From Planctomycetota bacterium (GTDB lineage: Bacteria > Planctomycetota > UBA1135): a DNA stretch of 6,666 bases. The position numbers and the translations under genes were made by a program. The stretch lies in the NCBI GenBank assembly GCA_002746235.1, contig NVWJ01000007.1, positions 186,706 to 193,371 of the forward strand, written 5' to 3'. The notes beneath the pieces were generated by a model. That model saw only the letters and a program-made list of their open reading frames with translations, made no database searches and was not told the DNA's origin. Of the stretch, positions 6,576 through 6,666 are shown piece by piece (within the stretch, counting starts at the first letter, position 1; every line of letters begins with the position of its first letter).

Positions 6576-6581
6576 TTAACT
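6506..6581. repeat. attC site 5
   Basis: Left box TTCTAAC (6506-6512), right box GTTAACT (6575-6581). The core differs from sites 3 and 4 at two positions (near 6515 and 6554), neither in the inner arms. The predicted recombination point is between 6575 and 6576, where the next cassette begins. Confidence 0.9.
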
Positions 6582-6644
6582 AGCCCACCGAATCTGCAAT
6601 TAAAAGCCAAAAATCTTGGGCCACCTTCAATATTCAGAACCACC

Positions 6645-6650
6645 GAGGAG
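6645..6650 (+). promoter_or_regulatory. Possible ribosome binding site at the right edge
   Basis: GAGGAG at 6645-6650 is followed seven bases later by TTG at 6658, then GCT TTC to the window end. This spacing is good for translation initiation, and the position about 80 bp into the new cassette is sensible for a plus-strand gene starting TTG. Only nine coding bases are visible, so it cannot be tested here. Confidence 0.25.
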
Positions 6651-6666
6651 AAAAACGTTGGCTTTC

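Larger units (their letters stand above)
964..6581. mobile_element. Integron gene-cassette array (four complete cassettes, two partial)
   Basis: Five near-identical attC-like sites divide the window into cassettes with boundaries inside each right-hand G|TT: one ending at 1038, then 1039-3017, 3018-5187, 5188-5911, 5912-6575, and one beginning at 6576. Unrelated genes on both strands lie between the sites, usually one per cassette, which is the hallmark of an integron array. Cassette 5188-5911 begins TTATGC and ends GCATAAC before its site; cassette 5912-6575 begins TTAGAAAG and ends CTTTCTAAC. This end complementarity is what recombination between attC sites produces. The other two complete cassettes match only over GTTAG/CTAAC. 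Integrase, attI and a cassette promoter are not in the window. The high similarity between sites suggests a resident chromosomal integron. A generic dispersed palindromic repeat family is the alternative, but it would not explain the matched cassette ends. Confidence 0.87.

Noticed and set aside
964..6581. CRISPR array
   Set aside because: The repeats are long, imperfectly palindromic and separated by 0.7-2.2 kb of genes, not by short uniform spacers.

Overview
The window is a stretch of an integron gene-cassette array. Five copies of a roughly 70-bp, imperfectly palindromic element lie at 964-1044, 2948-3023, 5118-5193, 5842-5917 and 6506-6581. Each is bounded by an AAC box on the left and a GTT box on the right, carries a shared GCCGTT/AACGGC inner inverted repeat, and separates genes that have nothing to do with one another. 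For two cassettes the first bases of the cassette are complementary to the bases before the AAC box at its other end (GTTATGC with GCATAAC; GTTAGAAAG with CTTTCTAAC), as expected for attC sites made by site-specific recombination at G|TT. The sites are nearly identical to each other, which is the pattern of a sedentary chromosomal integron rather than of a mobile resistance integron. No integrase gene or attI site is in view.

Layout. (1) Left of 1038: an incomplete cassette with a minus-strand two-domain VOC/glyoxalase-like protein (75-872). (2) 1039-3017: a plus-strand secreted seven-bladed FG-GAP beta-propeller protein (1212-2888). (3) 3018-5187: a large cassette with two plus-strand genes, a pyridoxamine-phosphate-oxidase-like flavin-binding protein (3244-3786) and a DUF1624/HGSNAT-like multipass membrane protein (4003-4707), followed by about 400 bp without a credible gene. 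(4) 5188-5911: a 724-bp cassette with only a weak ORF (5469-5807). (5) 5912-6575: a very compact cassette filled by a minus-strand, single-pass membrane protein with coiled-coil character (5920-6498). (6) From 6576: the start of another cassette, with a possible ribosome binding site at the window edge.

Organism. The tandem FG-GAP protein with 'YSGADGSLLHQWDG'-type units, its AxA signal peptide and the extra C-terminal beta domain resemble secreted proteins that are abundant in Planctomycetota and related environmental bacteria. This, with the homogeneous attC family, points to an environmental bacterium, perhaps a planctomycete; the assignment is an inference and not firm.

How it works together. 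The genes do not form a pathway. They are independent accessory functions (small-molecule binding or resistance-type VOC protein, redox protein, cell-surface protein, membrane acyltransferase-like protein, unknown membrane protein) collected by recombination. Genes occur on both strands relative to the attC sites, and the sequence gives conflicting hints about the direction of the array, so at least two genes are in antisense orientation whichever direction is right.
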